Assembly (NCBI RefSeq): GCF_000964225.1
Contig: NZ_BAMZ01000027.1
Location: forward strand, 145,806 to 209,805
From: Acetobacter syzygii
Lineage (GTDB): Bacteria > Pseudomonadota > Alphaproteobacteria > Acetobacterales > Acetobacteraceae
Reading direction: 5' to 3'
Length of the DNA stretch: 64,000 nucleotides
Position 1 is the stretch's first letter. Each line of letters begins with the position of its first letter. Under the pieces are notes generated by a model. That model made no database searches, was not told the origin of the DNA, and worked only from the letters and a program-made list of their open reading frames with translations. Shown here piece after piece: positions 19,892 to 29,076 of the stretch. Position numbers and translations under genes: made by a program.

Positions 19892-21154
19892 TTAGAAAGC
19901 GCCACAATTACCGACAAAAGGTTTGTGTGCGAATCTATCTTTTATCCAGTTGATCTGATCCTGAACGGACTGGGTCATTGTAGGGTCATGATCAAGGCCT
20001 GGGTAGAGGTGGAAAAAAAGCGAAACTCCATTTTTGCAGCTTTTAACAGCAGTCTTGCGCACACCCTCTGGCGGGACGGAAGTATCTCCACCACCGGTCA
20101 GGACCATCATTGGTCCTTGTACAGGGCTGGTGCCAATTTCATTTTCTGCCAGCATTCTGCGGACAACGGGAAGATTGGTCCAGCCTGGTTGCATGATCTG
20201 GGATGATGTTTGGCTGGAGTAAGCTGCATATCCCGCGTACCAGCAGCCAGAAGAGGCTATAAGTGGGTAATGTTCGTATCCTGCAGGGGTAAGGGCCGTA
20301 TGTACATCAAAAGTCGGATAACGTGCCTGTAAGCCAAAGGCCACCATAGGGAAATAAAAAGGTGCTCCTTTTTCTTTGGGAAGAGGATCTATGAAATCCA
20401 GCATATTGATTGTGCCGGAAACAGAAACTGTTCCAAGATAATGCTTGTTTTTTGCCTCTTTTTCCAATTCCGCCACACTCCAGGAGGCCATGCCTCCTTG
20501 TGAGTGACCATCAGATACCCAGTCTTTGGCAAGCTGCGGGAATGCTGATTGTGCTGCGGCTACCGCGTAAATAACATCATACGCTTGGGCTAGCTTGTTC
20601 ATATACTGGTGTGCGCCTGATGTGCCTAAGCCGTGGTAGTCTGTTGCAACAACTGCAAGACCAGATTTTGGAAATTCAAAAAGTCCTTCATTACCATAAT
20701 ATAGATTTTTCATGCGTGATGGTGCACAGGATTGAGCTACGCCGCTTGTACCATGTGCCCATGCGACAAGCGGCCATCCACCAGATGGTTGTGTTCCTGT
20801 AGGCAGCAAAACAACGGCTGAAGATATAACGTCCTGCTTTTCAGCATCAAGAGAGTGATAAAGTATGCGCCATGCGATAATTCCATCTGGAAGAGTATAG
20901 TTATTTGCCCGTTCTATACGAATTACGGCTCCCGGCCATGTTTGATTGTTTTGTACAGAGAGCGGTGATGTGTAAAAAGGTGAATCAGGCAAAGTCGTCT
21001 GATGCTCGTAAGCAAGAGCATCCGAAATATTTGTGAAAAGATGACTTTGTGCCATGCTTGGTATATAAATGGCGAGAGATGTGGTAAGACTGACTGTTGT
21101 GTACAGGGAAAGTTTTTTGAATATATCAATTGTTTTTATAAATGAAAAATTCAT
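19892..21154 (-). CDS. secreted alpha/beta hydrolase of the secretory lipase (LIP) family
   Basis: 420 residues with an N-terminal signal peptide (hydrophobic TVSLTTSLAIYIPSMAQS). The order SVAWAHGTSG-type oxyanion loop (VAWAHGTSGVAQSCAPS), nucleophile elbow DGHSQGGMAS, then GGGDTSVPPEG (Asp) and GLDHDPTM (His) fits the LIP family of triacylglycerol and ester hydrolases. It is probably periplasmic. GGAG precedes the ATG by eight bases. It lies 43 bases upstream of the amine oxidase on the same strand, so it may supply that enzyme from an ester or amide; this link is inferred only from position. Two copies of a PuuR-type palindrome lie in its promoter region. Confidence 0.75.
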   Translation of the reverse strand: MNFSFIKTIDIFKKLSLYTTVSLTTSLAIYIPSMAQSHLFTNISDALAYEHQTTLPDSPFYTSPLSVQNNQTWPGAVIRIERANNYTLPDGIIAWRILYHSLDAEKQDVISSAVVLLPTGTQPSGGWPLVAWAHGTSGVAQSCAPSRMKNLYYGNEGLFEFPKSGLAVVATDYHGLGTSGAHQYMNKLAQAYDVIYAVAAAQSAFPQLAKDWVSDGHSQGGMASWSVAELEKEAKNKHYLGTVSVSGTINMLDFIDPLPKEKGAPFYFPMVAFGLQARYPTFDVHTALTPAGYEHYPLIASSGCWYAGYAAYSSQTSSQIMQPGWTNLPVVRRMLAENEIGTSPVQGPMMVLTGGGDTSVPPEGVRKTAVKSCKNGVSLFFHLYPGLDHDPTMTQSVQDQINWIKDRFAHKPFVGNCGAF

Positions 21155-21332
21155 TTTTCAGGCTCCAGGTTGATATGTTTTTTGGAGAATATTATTAAAT
21201 AACTGCAGTTTATTTTTATATGTTTTTAGTAATTATTTTTCAAATAAAGTAATTTTCTTATTTTAAAAATATCTTCAAGTATCATTGGATGAGAAAAATT
21301 TTTCACAGATAAATGGTTCTGTCAACGATATT

Positions 21333-21349
21333 TTTCATATTTATGAAAT
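21333..21349. promoter_or_regulatory. PuuR-type operator candidate 1 (TTTCATATTTATGAAAT)
   Basis: Arms TTTCATA and TATGAAA are separated by TT. All 17 bases recur at 21456-21472. Binding by the adjacent XRE-cupin regulator is inferred. Confidence 0.6.
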
Positions 21350-21455
21350 AAATTCCTCACATTGGGGAGGTATGCCGAGTAATGACGTATCTCCCGGTTG
21401 TTCACAGGAATTGAGATGCAAAAAGAAAAGATGTGCTCCATGAATCTGGACAAAA

Positions 21456-21472
21456 TTTCATATTTATGAAAT
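21456..21472. promoter_or_regulatory. PuuR-type operator candidate 2
   Basis: Identical to 21333-21349 and placed 22 bases before the regulator's start codon, where binding would block its transcription or translation start, suggesting autoregulation. Confidence 0.6.
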
Positions 21473-21493
21473 GTATATTATCTGAATCAAGGA

Positions 21494-22087
21494 ATGTACA
21501 AGATCATGAATTTACTGAGCCTGAGTATGGGTGCGCGTTTGCGTGCGCGTAGAAAGAGCATGGGGTTGTCACTTAAAGATGTGGCAGAACGTGCCGGGGT
21601 TTCGGTTGGTTATCTTAGCCAGATCGAGAGAGATATATCCTCGCCATCAGTGAAGGATCTAATGGAGATTTCACGCAGTCTGGGAGCTTCAGCAAGCAGT
21701 TTTTTTGAGGCTGCTACGCAAGATGCCGTGGATTCGTTTGTGGTTCGGCAAGCACAGAGAAAAATAACTTTTTTTGAAAATGGTCTTACAAAACAAAAAC
21801 TCTCTCCTTCTGCCCATGATGGTATGACCATGTCTATGGTCGTGATTGAACCTGGAGGAGGTTCAGGGGAGGTGCTTTATACGCATGACGGTATGGAAGC
21901 TGGTCTGGTCATCAACGGCCAGTTAACATTAGTAATGGAAGATGAGGTTTCTGTACTGAATGAGGGTGATAGCTTCCAGTTTTCTAGCCAGAGACCTCAC
22001 CGATTTTACAATAGTTTTGCTGATGTGACCCGGGTTATCTGGGTCAATGTAGGGGCAAAAAACAAAGCCGACAAAGGCGTCTTCTAA
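21494..22087 (+). CDS. XRE family regulator with C-terminal cupin domain (PuuR-like)
   Basis: 197 residues. A helix-turn-helix (about 15-65, with LGARLRARRKSMGLSLKDVAERAGVSVGYLSQIERDISSPSVKDL as the core) is joined to a cupin sensor (about 110-185, with MVVIEPGGGSGEVLYTHDGMEAGLVINGQLTLVMEDE and GDSFQFSSQRPHRFYN). This is the architecture of PuuR, the putrescine repressor, and relatives. The exact start among three ATG codons is uncertain. It is divergent from the lipase-oxidase operon and upstream of the aldehyde dehydrogenase-permease operon; shared palindromes suggest control of both. Confidence 0.85.
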   Translation: MYKIMNLLSLSMGARLRARRKSMGLSLKDVAERAGVSVGYLSQIERDISSPSVKDLMEISRSLGASASSFFEAATQDAVDSFVVRQAQRKITFFENGLTKQKLSPSAHDGMTMSMVVIEPGGGSGEVLYTHDGMEAGLVINGQLTLVMEDEVSVLNEGDSFQFSSQRPHRFYNSFADVTRVIWVNVGAKNKADKGVF

Positions 22088-22555
22088 TGTTGGGTGATAG
22101 ATGCAGCAGAATGCGATTCAAGGCTTAAGCTTCTATAAGCTGCTCCACGGTGAGGTATCATGGCAAAAGACGTTGTTTTGCTGTTGGACGGCGCATAGCT
22201 CGAGCCGTTGTGGGAGCGTAGTTCGGAGCAAGCGCTCGTTCCCATAATCAGCAACATGGCGAGTAATCTCATGAAATGGCGATCCTAGATCGGAAGAACG
22301 CAGAAGATACCCAACATATAACATTACGAAATCAGAACAACAATGTGTTTGAACTGATATGCAAGGTTATGATGAATTAAATTTTTAGGAGTTGCCTTAA
22401 TTTTAGGTCTGAGATTGTACCCGTAAAAAACTTTGCAGGCAGAAATGTTATTTGCGATACGCATTATACGCAGGCGTGCAGTGGGGGGGAGGCAGCCACT
22501 GCACTGGATGTCAGTTTAGAATATCTCTGTCATGAATATTCAGGATAATGTTTTC
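22088..22555. other. gap between convergent regulator and aldehyde dehydrogenase genes
   Basis: 468 bases. I see no gene with recognisable features, no tRNA and no clear terminator. Short frames here have no family signals. Confidence 0.4.
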
Positions 22556-24004
22556 CTAGACTTTTCCATAACCAATAATCGCTTTGATCTCGAGATATTC
22601 AGCAATACCAAAGTCGCTGCATTCACGCCCATTGCCTGATTGCCCGTACCCGCCAAAAGGAGCTTTGACGGTCCACGCCGCTCCATTGATGTTGACGTTA
22701 CCAGCACGCAGGCGACGTGCTACCGAACGTGCGTGTTCAAGATCGTTAGATTGGACGTAGGCAGCCAAACCATATTCCGTGTTGTTGGCAAGCTGGATTG
22801 CGTGTTCTTCGTCATCATAACCGATGATGGAAAGAACAGGGCCAAAAATTTCCTCCTGAGCAATGGTCATATCTGGTGTTACATGTCCAAAGACTGTGGG
22901 TTTAACGTAATAACCACATTCCAGGCCGGTTGGTTTGCCTTCTCCTCCCGCTGCAAGTACAGCGCCTTCTGCTATGCCGATATTAATGAGTTTTTGAATA
23001 CGTTCAAACTGTTTGGCGCTGACAACTGGTCCCAGCTCCGTCATTTCGTCTGCGGGGTTGCCGAGCCTGAAGCCTGCTGCGGTGCGGGCTGCAATATCCA
23101 TGGCTTCTGCCATACGTGCGTGGGGTACCAACATGCGGGTAGGAGCATCACATGATTGTCCCGAGTTGCTGAAGCAACCTTTGACACCGCGTTGCACGGC
23201 ATCTTCAAAGTTGGCATCAACTAAGATAATATTGGCGGATTTTCCGCCAAGTTCCTGCTGCACACGTTTGATGGTGCTGGCTGCGGCACGTGCAACTGCT
23301 GCGCCTGCTCGCGTAGAACCGGTAATAGAGACCATGTCCACATCTGGGTGTGCGGCTAGCACTTCGCCAACGTTTGGGCCGTTGCCGTTGATCATGTTGT
23401 AAACACCAGCGGGTACACCGGCTTCATGTAGAATTTGGGTGAATACAAGAGCGCTGAGCGGTGCTTCTTCACTGGGTTTGAGAATGGTTGTGCACCCTGC
23501 CGCCAAGGCTGGAATTACCTTGCAGGCAATCTGGTTCATAGGCCAGTTCCATGGTGTAATCAGCGCGGCCACGCCTATTGGCTCACGTGTGATCAAAAGG
23601 TCATCTCGGGGTTCGTCAAAAACAAAAGTGCGTAATGCCTCAATGGTCTCTGCTGTATGCGCCATGCCAGCCCATGTCTGACTGTCACGCGCCCGGCTGA
23701 TAGGAGACCCCATTTCCGTGGAAATGGCCTGAGCCATATCCTCTGCTCTCAGGCGGTAGATATCCAGAATACGTTCAAGTAGCGCGAGACGTTCTTCTCT
23801 GCTGGTCTTGGACCATGTGGAAAAAGCAGATCGTGCAGCCGAGACTGCATGGTCTACATCCTGCGAGGTTCCCATAGCAATCTGTGCACAAGAGGCTTCA
23901 GTCGCGGGATTGATGACATCAATGAGACAGGGCTCCGCAGGAGCGATCCATGCGCCATTAATATAGAATTTTTGAGAGTGTGCGGAAAACGACATTGTCA
24001 TCAT
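22556..24004 (-). CDS. NAD(P)-dependent aldehyde dehydrogenase
   Basis: 482 residues, normal for the family. Visible parts are the N-terminal INPATEASCAQIAMG, the PWNWPMNQIACKVIPALAAGCTTILKPSE cofactor segment, the catalytic Glu in QELGGKSANIILVDA and the catalytic Cys in FSNSGQSCDAPTRML, then the terminal EEIFGPVLSIIGY. It lies 26 bases after the APC permease gene on the same strand. With the FAD oxidase it would turn an amine-derived aldehyde into the acid, as PuuC does in putrescine breakdown. The precise aldehyde is not readable from the sequence. Confidence 0.88.
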   Translation of the reverse strand: MMTMSFSAHSQKFYINGAWIAPAEPCLIDVINPATEASCAQIAMGTSQDVDHAVSAARSAFSTWSKTSREERLALLERILDIYRLRAEDMAQAISTEMGSPISRARDSQTWAGMAHTAETIEALRTFVFDEPRDDLLITREPIGVAALITPWNWPMNQIACKVIPALAAGCTTILKPSEEAPLSALVFTQILHEAGVPAGVYNMINGNGPNVGEVLAAHPDVDMVSITGSTRAGAAVARAAASTIKRVQQELGGKSANIILVDANFEDAVQRGVKGCFSNSGQSCDAPTRMLVPHARMAEAMDIAARTAAGFRLGNPADEMTELGPVVSAKQFERIQKLINIGIAEGAVLAAGGEGKPTGLECGYYVKPTVFGHVTPDMTIAQEEIFGPVLSIIGYDDEEHAIQLANNTEYGLAAYVQSNDLEHARSVARRLRAGNVNINGAAWTVKAPFGGYGQSGNGRECSDFGIAEYLEIKAIIGYGKV

Positions 24005-24030
24005 TGTCTCCTGAAGTGTCTCTAAGCAGG

Positions 24031-25431
24031 TCAGTCTGGCTGTTGATCACGTAGTATGTGCGATAGGCGGGGGCGCTTCCCGGGAATGACGACAAAAGCT
24101 GCTATGCTGATTATAGCCAGACCAGCCGCACCCAAAAGCAGTTCTTTTCGTGTGTCAGGTAAGGCAAGCATGGAAAGAATGACCAGAGTTAGCAACACAA
24201 GTGCAAGCCATGGCCGCCATAATGCAATGCGGCATACACGCATACGAGAGAAAACCATAAGTCCGTTATTGAACATGATAATCGCCCCCGTGGTTGATAC
24301 CAGGAAGGCAAACACGGATCCGGGCGAAACAACAGCGCAGATTGACACTACAAGCGCAGCCAGAGAGCAGGCGAGAACCGAGATAACCGGCAGACGGGTT
24401 TTGGGTTGTGTGCGCAGGAAGTAGCGTGGCGCATCTCTTCTGCCAGCCATTTCGAACAGTACGCGGGAGGTTGTGTATAATCCAGAGTTGAGTGTTGAGA
24501 GTGTGGCAACCAGAATGACCAGTGTCATGGCTGATGTGGCAAAGGGAATATGGAATGTCTGCAAGACATAAAGGAAAGGGGATTCCCCCTGCCTGATATG
24601 AGTCCATGGTACCAGGCACAGGATAAGAGCTATAGAGAGTAGATAAAAAACGACCAATCGGAATGCCACAGTGCGCGTTGTGCGTATGACATTGGCGTCC
24701 GGTGCACCAGATTCCAGTGCTGCAATGGTTGCGATTTCCGTTCCGGACATGGAGAACAGCGCGGTTGGTACTGCTGCCAGAACGCCGGTAAGACCGTGTG
24801 GGAGTAGACTGCCGCTGGCCATCAGGTTTGCCTGAACAGGAACATTATAATGGTAGAGCAACACAAAGCTGACACCGATAAACACGGTCAGGGCAAGGAT
24901 TTTGATACAGGAAAATCCATATTCAAATTCGCCGTAATTTCGGACCGGGAGCAGGTTGAGTGCTGTCATGCTGCCCAAAACCAGAATTTCGCGCACAGCA
25001 TATGGTAGCGGCACCCATGGTTCCAGTAGTGTTGCTGCGGCCATGACCTCAATAGCTAACGTGACGACCCAGAGTAACCAGTAAGACCACCCGGCAACAA
25101 AACCTAGCCGGAGCCCAAGATTGGTTCGAATCTGGTTAAGAAACGAACCAGATCCGGGGGCATGCAACGCGACATCGCGGAGGAGTAGATTGATGAGCAA
25201 CACCAGTATAGCGGACAAGGCATAGGAAAACAGGACAGCCGGGCCAGCCGTGACAATTGCGCCAGAGGCTCCAACAAAAAGACCGGCGCCCATGACTCCT
25301 CCAAGAGAAATCATTGCGATATGTCGCCCCGCCAGACTTGTAGCGAGGGGGGGATGAGGATTTTGCCGACTCTCATTGTGTTGAGAGGTTTTGGGTGCAG
25401 ACGTGGGGGAAGTGTGAGGAGGAGATGTCAT
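24031..25431 (-). CDS. APC family amino acid / amine permease
   Basis: About 466 residues from the chosen ATG, which has GGAA eight bases upstream; the frame extends to 25524 but the extra 31 residues lack a membrane segment. Twelve hydrophobic spans are seen. The first, HIAMISLGGVMGAGLFVGASGAIVTAGPAVLFSYAL, is the hallmark of the GABA/basic amino acid APC subgroup. FSMSGTEIATIAALESGAPDANV is the conserved segment before span 6-7. It is followed by the aldehyde dehydrogenase gene. A PuuR-type palindrome lies about 165 bases upstream of its start, tying it to the amine module. Confidence 0.86.
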   Translation of the reverse strand: MTSPPHTSPTSAPKTSQHNESRQNPHPPLATSLAGRHIAMISLGGVMGAGLFVGASGAIVTAGPAVLFSYALSAILVLLINLLLRDVALHAPGSGSFLNQIRTNLGLRLGFVAGWSYWLLWVVTLAIEVMAAATLLEPWVPLPYAVREILVLGSMTALNLLPVRNYGEFEYGFSCIKILALTVFIGVSFVLLYHYNVPVQANLMASGSLLPHGLTGVLAAVPTALFSMSGTEIATIAALESGAPDANVIRTTRTVAFRLVVFYLLSIALILCLVPWTHIRQGESPFLYVLQTFHIPFATSAMTLVILVATLSTLNSGLYTTSRVLFEMAGRRDAPRYFLRTQPKTRLPVISVLACSLAALVVSICAVVSPGSVFAFLVSTTGAIIMFNNGLMVFSRMRVCRIALWRPWLALVLLTLVILSMLALPDTRKELLLGAAGLAIISIAAFVVIPGKRPRLSHILRDQQPD

Positions 25432-25595
25432 GCTGCTGTTCCATTTGGAGCAGAGGCGTGATGGATGAGTGAGCCCGAAGTGTAACAGACTTCTGTAAGA
25501 GACAAAAACTTGCTGTAAGCACAAAGCAGAAGCACGCGGGTTTTCCTTCTCTACCTCAGGTTTTGCCTCGTCCGCAGAGGGAGGCTGTCAGGGTA

Positions 25596-25611
25596 TTTCA
25601 TGAGTATGAAT
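25596..25611. promoter_or_regulatory. PuuR-type operator candidate 3 (TTTCATGAGTATGAAT)
   Basis: It has the same TTTCAT-n4-ATGAA(A/T) layout as the two sites at 21.3-21.5 kb with one arm mismatch. It lies upstream of the minus-strand permease-aldehyde dehydrogenase operon. Confidence 0.5.
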
Positions 25612-25728
25612 AACTGCTGTTTTTGCTATATTGTCCGGTGCACCATCATACGGTTTAAAAGAGTGTTTGGGATATAAATATGCAAAGAGGAATATTCTAA
25701 GACTCTTTATTCTATCTTCAATGAATTT

Positions 25729-25757
25729 GAATCATTCAGAAAAATGATTCTTATCAT
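25729..25757. promoter_or_regulatory. overlapping inverted repeats, Fur-box-like
   Basis: GAATCATT (25729-25736) pairs with AATGATTC (25743-25750), and ATGAT (25744-25748) pairs with ATCAT (25753-25757). Stacked TGAT/ATCA half-sites resemble a Fur box but lack the full consensus. It is more than 700 bases before the TonB receptor gene, so its target is unclear. Confidence 0.3.
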
Positions 25758-26493
25758 GAAAGGCCTCCAGAATATTTTCAGGTCGTGTGCAAAGCGTGCC
25801 TGTGGCGGTGTCAAACAGTGTATTGAAGCAACCCTCTTATTGTCCATTCAAGAGGAAACGTAGGGCATATTTAGAAATCGCTGATGTGAAGAGTCATATT
25901 TCATCACATGATGTTTGTAAGATTCTAATGATTGTTGAGGTCTGTGAAGGTGCTGGAGGGTACGGTGACAGCATGACTGTGTTGGGAATGATATTTTCAC
26001 ATATATGAATTTATGTCCACAACAATTCATTGATAAAATGCAATGATATAAGCTGCATGGCATCCAAGGATTTGATGTAAGTTATTGTTTTCATGTAATA
26101 AATATTAAATCACCTTGTTATTACATCATTGGGTGTTCTATTTTTTATGAGTGCGAAGAGGGTGAAATCTTATCTGGCTGTATCTTATACGCCACAGCTT
26201 TGATGGGTATAGGCATTAAGATTGCGGGTTTTTATGCCGGTACCATGGATCTGTCAGCGCTGATCTGAGGGGATGTTGGTTGTTGCTTATTGGCAACAAG
26301 TTGAGGGGAATTGAATGCCGTAAGTTCTTTTTTGAATGGCTTATGAAAGGTAGTTTTTCATTTTTCATTGAAAATAAAATGTATTTTTAAAAATATGTAT
26401 GAGATTTATGCTTGATTTATATGTGTTTGTTGCGGGATGAGAATGAGATAGGGTTGTCTCAACATTCATCAGAATCAAACAAAGGGGCACCGT

Positions 26494-29010
26494 ATGCTGC
26501 CAGTCTGCGTCAATCGTTTTCTGTTCCTATTGGCGTCTTCTTCTGCGCTGCTCTCTGTTCAGTGGGCAGTGCATGCCAATGCTGCGGAAACCGATATGGG
26601 GGGTGTGTCTCCTCATCATACGTCAGCCACAGCCAAACATTCTGGTAAAGCTACGGCCGTTGGTGCGCACGCAGCAAAACCGCGCAAGGTTTCGACTAAG
26701 GCGCTGCAGGGTAAAGGGGAAGAAGTTCTGGTTTCCCACACCCGTCGTGCGATTTCGCATAACAGTGAAAACGTTATCGGGCGGAAGGAACTGGATCAGC
26801 AGGTGCCCGGTCAGAACATCCTCAAAGCGGTTGGGCAGTTGCCGGGCGTAAGCTATAGCTCCACAGATCCGCTGGGGATCGATACGTGGGGTGCGAGTGT
26901 TTATGTCCGTGGGTTCTTTCAGAACCAGCTTGGTGTTACGCTCGACGGCGTGCCGCTCAATGACCAGACGTACACCACCACGAACGGTTTGAATATTGCG
27001 AACGCCTGGATCTCTGATGATATTTCCAGAGTCAGTGTGTCGCAGGGGGGGGGATCGTTGGATGTGGCTTCCAATACCAACCTTGGCGGCGCCATGCAGT
27101 TCTATACGTCAGACCCCAAGGAGAAGGCCGGTGCAACGGTTTCTCAGGGGTTTGGCAGCTATGCCATGAAGCGTACGTACGTGCGTGTGGATAGCGGTAA
27201 GCTGAACAGCAGTGGCACGCGTTTTTATGTTGCGTATTCGCGGGACTTTGAAAAGAAATACGATGGTCCGTCCCCGAGCTTCATGCAGCAGGTAAACGCC
27301 AAGCTGGTGCAGCCGATAGGCGATAAAAGCAAGATCAGCGCGTTTTTTAACTGGAATAACGCTGAAGTTTACGGATATCTGGATAAGTCTCTGGGGTCAT
27401 TGGCTAAATATGGCTGGCGTCAGGAGTTGATGTACCCGAACTACGCGAAAGCCTTCAATTATGCTGCCGGGAATTACCCGTCTGGCTGGGATGATCTGGT
27501 CAGTGGTAATTATACGCAGCTGTATGATGCTGGTCAGTCCACTCAGGATTATATCGGAGGAATCAACTTCGATATGGCTCTGAACGACAATCTGCGCTGG
27601 CAGTCTGTTCTGTATGCACATCGCGATATTTCTAACGCAACCTACAGTGCGCCTGGGGTCTGTTCGCCCGGGACCAGTTTGCCTGGAACCTGTGCAGCCG
27701 ATGGTTCGGACAACGGCAGCTATGTTGAGGGGCAGGTTCCTCTTTCCGAGCAGGTATGGATGAACCGTGAAATGCGCGAAGGCTTCACGTCTGCGCTGGA
27801 TTACAAGATTGGCCGCCACAATATTAATGTTGGTATTTGGTACGAACATAATAATTCGACTGCCAGCACGGGCTACTTTAACGAACCACAGCTAGGGCAG
27901 GGGTCTCCGCTGGTCACAACTGGTCCGTACGATGTGTATGGTGCAGAGTTTGCAAAAGGCTGGGCCTATCGCTGGCACACTAATACATTCCAGTTTCATG
28001 CCATGGATCGGTGGCGTATTCTGGATAACCTGACTGCAACATACGGTTTCAAATCCACGGTGCAGCAGACAGGTGGTGGCAATATAGCATGGGACCCCAC
28101 GGGTAATTATTCCGGCCTGAACGCGCAGGGGCCAAAAGGTTCCATTACATCCGCTGCGGGGTTCCTGCCATCAGTCAACCTCGACTGGCGTTTTCTGCCG
28201 GGGCATGAACTATATTTTGACTTTGCGGAAAATATGCGGCCCTTCAACGCATCTTCCTATGCCAGTGCAACGTCTCCTGGTCCATGGATGTTGCAGGATC
28301 AGGCCGCTTTCCGTGCTGCAAAAAAGGGTCTGACTCCCGAGCGTGACTTTACGTATGTTCTTGGTTACCGTTATTCTTCACGGTTTATCACGGCTGGTGT
28401 GGATGGTTACCACTCTGATAACCATAACCGTCTGATTTCTGGTGCAACTGGTATTGGGGGTGCGGATCAGGGGGCATCACTGCTCAATACCCGACGAGCC
28501 TCCCAGTGGGGTGTGGATGGTGTTGTTACGCTTGTTCCAATTCATGGTCTCGCGATTACCAACTCGGTCAGCTATAACCACTTTACTTATGGGCACAACC
28601 TTCCGATCTGCAACGCAACGGATGATGATGGTAACTGCACGGGCTATGGTAACCTGAAGGGTAAAAAAATGGCTGGCTATCCGTCGGTCATGTATAAAGC
28701 CAACATCAGCTACACGTGGCATGGGGCTTCTACCTGGATGGATGTAAACTACTACTCCAAGCGCCAGTATTCGCTCCTGAACGACACACATGTTCCAGCT
28801 TACTGGCTTGCCAACCTTGGCGCCAGCTATGACTTTGGGGATGTGGGGCCGCTGAAGGGCGTCAAAGCATCCTTCATGGTTTACAACCTCTTTAACGCCA
28901 AGTACATCGCCATGATGGGCGAAAACGGCTTCCCTGCTACGGGTGACATGCAGTCCCTCGAACGTGGTGCTGTTCGCGAATACTTCGGCACCATCAAGGC
29001 ATCTTACTAA
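26494..29010 (+). CDS. TonB-dependent receptor of the TTQ dehydrogenase block
   Basis: 838 residues. A signal peptide (CVNRFLFLLASSSALLSVQWAVHANA) is followed by a His/Ala/Lys linker, a TonB box-like EEVLVSHTRR, a plug (ILKAVGQLPGVSYSSTDPLGIDTWGASVYVRGFFQNQLGVTLDGVPLNDQTYTT) and a long barrel ending YFGTIKASY with a terminal Tyr. It probably sits in the outer membrane importing a ligand with TonB/ExbBD energy. It directly precedes the first amine dehydrogenase gene, separated only by a hairpin, so its ligand may be the amine, amide or metal the periplasmic enzymes need. A poly-G run of seven within the gene at about 27049 could be phase-variable, but its length is modest. Confidence 0.87.
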   Translation: MLPVCVNRFLFLLASSSALLSVQWAVHANAAETDMGGVSPHHTSATAKHSGKATAVGAHAAKPRKVSTKALQGKGEEVLVSHTRRAISHNSENVIGRKELDQQVPGQNILKAVGQLPGVSYSSTDPLGIDTWGASVYVRGFFQNQLGVTLDGVPLNDQTYTTTNGLNIANAWISDDISRVSVSQGGGSLDVASNTNLGGAMQFYTSDPKEKAGATVSQGFGSYAMKRTYVRVDSGKLNSSGTRFYVAYSRDFEKKYDGPSPSFMQQVNAKLVQPIGDKSKISAFFNWNNAEVYGYLDKSLGSLAKYGWRQELMYPNYAKAFNYAAGNYPSGWDDLVSGNYTQLYDAGQSTQDYIGGINFDMALNDNLRWQSVLYAHRDISNATYSAPGVCSPGTSLPGTCAADGSDNGSYVEGQVPLSEQVWMNREMREGFTSALDYKIGRHNINVGIWYEHNNSTASTGYFNEPQLGQGSPLVTTGPYDVYGAEFAKGWAYRWHTNTFQFHAMDRWRILDNLTATYGFKSTVQQTGGGNIAWDPTGNYSGLNAQGPKGSITSAAGFLPSVNLDWRFLPGHELYFDFAENMRPFNASSYASATSPGPWMLQDQAAFRAAKKGLTPERDFTYVLGYRYSSRFITAGVDGYHSDNHNRLISGATGIGGADQGASLLNTRRASQWGVDGVVTLVPIHGLAITNSVSYNHFTYGHNLPICNATDDDGNCTGYGNLKGKKMAGYPSVMYKANISYTWHGASTWMDVNYYSKRQYSLLNDTHVPAYWLANLGASYDFGDVGPLKGVKASFMVYNLFNAKYIAMMGENGFPATGDMQSLERGAVREYFGTIKASY

Positions 29011-29019
29011 TAGAAAAAA

Positions 29020-29047
29020 GCGCTGGCCAGCTTGTTCTGGCCAGCGC
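29020..29047. terminator. strong hairpin between TonB receptor and amine dehydrogenase genes
   Basis: A perfect 11-base GC-rich stem (GCGCTGGCCAG and its complement) with a 6-base loop starts 10 bases after the receptor's stop codon. The A-run lies on the 5' side, so a classical T-tract exists only for minus-strand transcripts. On the plus strand it may be an mRNA processing or stability element. Confidence 0.5.
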
Positions 29048-29076
29048 GCAGGGTGTGGTGGAAAGGAATGAAAAAT

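Larger units (their letters stand above)
21155..21493. promoter_or_regulatory. divergent promoter region of the lipase and PuuR-like genes
   Basis: AT-rich 339-base region holding two identical 17-base palindromic sites (see separate entries). No small gene is seen. Confidence 0.6.
25525..26493. other. 970-base intergenic region before the TonB/TTQ block
   Basis: Two reading frames of about 72 codons (25787-26008 plus, 25848-26063 minus) show no family features and are judged accidental. The stretch holds a PuuR-type site at 25596 and a Fur-like palindrome at 25744, and is increasingly AT-rich toward the receptor gene, as expected of a promoter region. Confidence 0.45.

Noticed and set aside
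25787..26063. Opposed 72-codon frames in the 970-base gap
   Set aside because: Both lack start signals and family features; either one would be the mirror of the other.
27049..27055. G-run inside the TonB receptor gene as a phase-variation tract
   Set aside because: Only seven G; too short to claim slippage without population data.
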